DNA of 6,860 nt. It comes from an uncultured Clostridia bacterium (GTDB lineage: Bacteria; Bacillota; Clostridia; Christensenellales; Borkfalkiaceae). A program made the position numbers and the translations under genes. Positions 4,927 through 6,860 of the stretch are shown here, in pieces (within the stretch, counting starts at the first letter, position 1; every line of letters starts with the position of its first letter). The stretch spans positions 1 to 6,860 of the forward strand of contig CANQUY010000096.1 of the NCBI GenBank assembly GCA_947627125.1, written 5' to 3'. The notes beneath the pieces were generated by a model. It was given only the letters and a program-made list of their open reading frames with translations, did not search any database and was not told the origin of the DNA.

Positions 4927-5867
4927 GATTCCGTCATGCGCTGCACATCACGTCGGAGAACTTTTCTTCCGTCTTTAAACTTCTTCTATATCGCCTTTTT
5001 GTGGCGGCGATCTTCGGAAGCCTTGCCTATGTCATTCTCTCTTTGGGGCTCTCCGCCATCACGGGGAGCGCCGAAGTGGCGACGCTGAAAGAGCTGGCCT
5101 CGGAATTCCTTCACGCCATTGTGGAGGGGCAGCCGGAGGTGCTCCAGACTCTGCCTGCGCAGTTTCAGGATGCCTTTACCGCCCTTGTGAACCTCATCGC
5201 TTTCAACACGCCCTCCATCATCGGGTGCGTGTTCGGGCTCATCGGCATGTACCTTCTCTCCCGCTTCATGAACGGCCTCGCGCTCTATTCCATCGCAAAC
5301 ACCGTCAACGACAGGATGAGTACCTATTCCAAAACGAGCTTTTCGCAGTCCTACTTCAAGAGTATCGGGAAAGCGGCGCTCTACCAAGTCATCTATGTGC
5401 CCCTGTGCTTTGTGTATGATACGCTCATGCTCGCGGCATGCTGGTTTTTCTTCTTCTATGCGCCGTCCTTTTTGCCCTCCTGGGGGCCCGTCATTGTGCT
5501 CATTGCGATCTCTCTGACGCTCACGGCCATTGTCTGCCTCGAGGCTCTCAAAATGACCCTCATTTGCTCGTGGATCCCCGCGGCGGTCGCCGACGGAGAT
5601 AGCGTCACCCATGCGTTCCGCGCGAGCGTGCGGAAGGGGAAGGGCTTCTGCGCGAGATACGTTTCCTTTTTGACGGCGGTTTACCTCATCATCGGGGTCA
5701 ACGTGCTCTTCGCGCTCACGACGGTGGGAAGTGGCCTCCTCATCACGGTGCCGCTCAGCTATATCTTCCTGCTCTCCCTTCAGTTCGTCAATTACTATTT
5801 TGAAAACGGCAAGAAGTACTTCATCACCAAGAATACCATTGCGGATGCGGCCGACATGCATCTTTAA
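4923..5867 (+). CDS. Polytopic membrane protein of unknown function (second of a coupled pair)
   Basis: 314 residues beginning at the ATG inside the ATGA overlap; GGGAG lies eight bases upstream. About six helices are predicted by eye (25-47, 95-115, 150-180, 186-208, 246-266, 268-290). Its plan parallels its upstream neighbour: an amphipathic start (ENFSSVFKLLLYRLF), helix 1, a loop of about 45 residues, then a cytoplasmic-looking segment WIPAAVADGDSVTHAFRASVRKGKG (217-241) where the neighbour has FLPCKQVTGF, and a polar tail (ENGKKYFITKNTIADAADMHL). This P-x-n-AF-x-S-x-RKGKG pattern recalls DUF975/DUF4013-type proteins, which lack an assigned biochemical role as far as I know. The two may be diverged paralogues forming a complex. 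A long antisense frame over this gene is a codon-bias shadow. The gene is certain; function is unknown. Confidence 0.87.
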   Translation: MRFRHALHITSENFSSVFKLLLYRLFVAAIFGSLAYVILSLGLSAITGSAEVATLKELASEFLHAIVEGQPEVLQTLPAQFQDAFTALVNLIAFNTPSIIGCVFGLIGMYLLSRFMNGLALYSIANTVNDRMSTYSKTSFSQSYFKSIGKAALYQVIYVPLCFVYDTLMLAACWFFFFYAPSFLPSWGPVIVLIAISLTLTAIVCLEALKMTLICSWIPAAVADGDSVTHAFRASVRKGKGFCARYVSFLTAVYLIIGVNVLFALTTVGSGLLITVPLSYIFLLSLQFVNYYFENGKKYFITKNTIADAADMHL

Positions 5868-5881
5868 ACCCAAAACCATTG

Positions 5882-5902
5882 CGGGACGCAGCGAGCGTCC
5901 CG
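5882..5902 (+). promoter_or_regulatory. Perfect intercistronic hairpin just before the phosphohexomutase gene
   Basis: CGGGACGC (5882-5889), loop AGCGA, GCGTCCCG (5895-5902): eight uninterrupted pairs, mostly G-C. ATTTAAT follows, then AGGAGG at 5911. The U-run is too short for an efficient terminator. It could partly terminate, block 3' exonucleases to give the genes different mRNA levels, or mark a processing site. Confidence 0.55.
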
Positions 5903-5920
5903 ATTTAATAAGGAGGACCT

Positions 5921-6860
5921 ATGAACTATCAGCAAAATTACGATAAGTGGGTGAATGACCCCCGTCTGCCCGAGCATTGCAGAGAGAGCCTGCTTGCGAT
6001 CAAGGATGACGAAAAGGAGAAGGAATACCGCTTCGGCGGGGAACTCGAATTCGGCACGGCGGGCATGCGCGGCATCATCGGCTGCGGCATGAACATGATG
6101 AACTGCTTCACCGTCATGCGCGCCACGCAGGGGCTTGCGGGCTATATCAAGACGCTCCCCGCGGAGGAGCAGGCGCGCGGCGTCGTCATTTCCTACGATA
6201 CGCGCAGAAAATCCCGCGAGTTCGCGCAAAAGACGGCGGCGGTGCTCGCCAAAAACGGCATCAAGGCCTACCTCTTCGATGACGTCCACCCCGTTCCCAT
6301 GCTCTCGTATGCGGTGCGGTATCTTCACACCGTCGCGGGCGTCATGATCACGGCGTCGCACAACCCCAAGGAATACAACGGCTACAAGGTGTATGGCGAG
6401 GACGGCGCGCAGATGTCCCCCGAGGCAACGGCGGTCGTCGTCAAATTCATCAATGAGATCACCGACTATCTCGGCGTGGAGGGGGATGCAAACAGCCCGC
6501 TCATCGTGCCCGTTCCCAAGGAAGTGGACGAGACCTACATCGCGGCGCTTTCCAAACTCACCCTGTCCGATGAGGCCGTCAAAAAGTGCGGCAAGGACTT
6601 AAAACTCGTCTACACGCCCGTGCACGGTTCGGGGTACGTGCCCGTCATGACCATTCTCAAAAAGTTGGGCATCAATGTGACCGTCGTCGAGGAGCAGACC
6701 ACCAAGGATACGGAATTTTCCACCGTCAAAGTGCCCAATCCCGAATTCAAGGAGACGCTCTCCATGGGCATCGCGCTTGCGAACAAGATCCGGGCGGACG
6801 TGGTGTTCGGCACCGACCCCGATAGCGACCGCCTTGGCGTTGCCGTCAAGAACGGGGAAG
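5921..6860 (+). CDS. Alpha-D-phosphohexomutase (phosphoglucomutase/phosphomannomutase), N-terminal part
   Basis: 313 codons are present before the right edge; full-length relatives of the PgcA/PGM2 type have about 560-580. The enzyme interconverts hexose-6-phosphate and hexose-1-phosphate via a phosphoserine, in the cytoplasm. Visible landmarks in order: FGTAGMRG (44-51), TASHNP with the phosphoserine Ser146 (144-149), NGYKVYGEDGAQ (153-164), TPVHGSG (232-238), VPNPE (271-275) and the metal-binding loop DPDSDR (299-304). The GTAGMRG and TPVHGSG forms favour the phosphoglucomutase/phosphopentomutase (PGM2-like) branch over bacterial phosphomannomutase ManB, though substrate choice depends on the missing C-terminal part. 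Start: AGGAGG at 5911-5916, four bases before the ATG. It lies 53 bases after the second membrane gene with no promoter between, so it is probably the third gene of the operon. Its product would feed UDP-sugar synthesis for envelope polymers. Confidence 0.95.
   Translation, partial: MNYQQNYDKWVNDPRLPEHCRESLLAIKDDEKEKEYRFGGELEFGTAGMRGIIGCGMNMMNCFTVMRATQGLAGYIKTLPAEEQARGVVISYDTRRKSREFAQKTAAVLAKNGIKAYLFDDVHPVPMLSYAVRYLHTVAGVMITASHNPKEYNGYKVYGEDGAQMSPEATAVVVKFINEITDYLGVEGDANSPLIVPVPKEVDETYIAALSKLTLSDEAVKKCGKDLKLVYTPVHGSGYVPVMTILKKLGINVTVVEEQTTKDTEFSTVKVPNPEFKETLSMGIALANKIRADVVFGTDPDSDRLGVAVKNGE

Noticed and set aside
4986..5879. 297-codon open frame on the minus strand opposite the second membrane protein
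   Set aside because: A highly charged Glu/Arg/His-rich shadow of a hydrophobic protein; the plus-strand gene has proper start signals, overlap coupling and membrane helices.
5864..6860. Several short frames on both strands over the phosphohexomutase
   Set aside because: Arg/Ser/Ala-rich shadows; the true frame starts at 5921 and shows GTAGMRG, TASHNP and DPDSDR in the correct order.

Overview
The window looks like chromosomal DNA of a Gram-positive, probably gut-type anaerobic Bacillota (class Clostridia). Supporting signs are the standalone NuoE/HydC-type ferredoxin subunit, strong AGGAGG-type ribosome binding sites, sigma-A-like promoters that all have 17-bp spacers, codon choice rich in GCG/CCC/CTC/ATC, and extracytoplasmic proteins suited to a single-membrane cell. 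No rRNA, tRNA, CRISPR, phage or transposase gene is visible. Family-level taxonomy cannot be settled from this sequence.

Layout. (1) 1-412, minus strand: 5' part of a NuoE/HydC-like [2Fe-2S] subunit running off the left edge, with a strong promoter and a hairpin-bearing leader. (2) About 520-953: a gap without genes, filled with GC-rich hairpin repeats in opposite orientations, an 85-bp dispersed repeat and an A/T-only repeat. (3) 954-2765, minus: a secreted, membrane-anchored glycerophosphodiester phosphodiesterase (GDPD) with a degenerate extra barrel-like half at the N-terminus. (4) 2829-3713, minus: a ten-helix EamA/DMT-family transporter whose promoter lies so close to the ATG that the mRNA would be leaderless. 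(5) 3714-4095: a second gap holding the same repeat modules in a different order. (6) 4096-5867, plus: two polytopic membrane proteins of unknown function, coupled through an ATGA overlap. (7) 5921-6860, plus: the N-terminal 313 codons of a phosphoglucomutase/phosphomannomutase, separated from the membrane pair by a perfect hairpin and running off the right edge.

How the parts may work together. The plus-strand genes probably form one operon from the promoter at 4044-4072. A phosphohexomutase supplies hexose-1-phosphate for sugar nucleotides used in glycolipids, teichoic acids and exopolysaccharides. The GDPD cleaves glycerophosphodiesters outside the membrane. A cell-envelope theme is therefore possible for the two unknown membrane proteins, but this is inference from neighbourhood only. 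The GDPD and the transporter each have their own promoter, so they are adjacent rather than clearly one operon.

The most notable points are the shuffled repeat modules in both gaps, one of which supplies the last codons of the GDPD gene; the two-half GDPD with a Cys-Gly/helix/basic tail; the predicted leaderless transporter mRNA; and the coupled membrane-protein pair. No clearly new multi-gene system can be demonstrated here.
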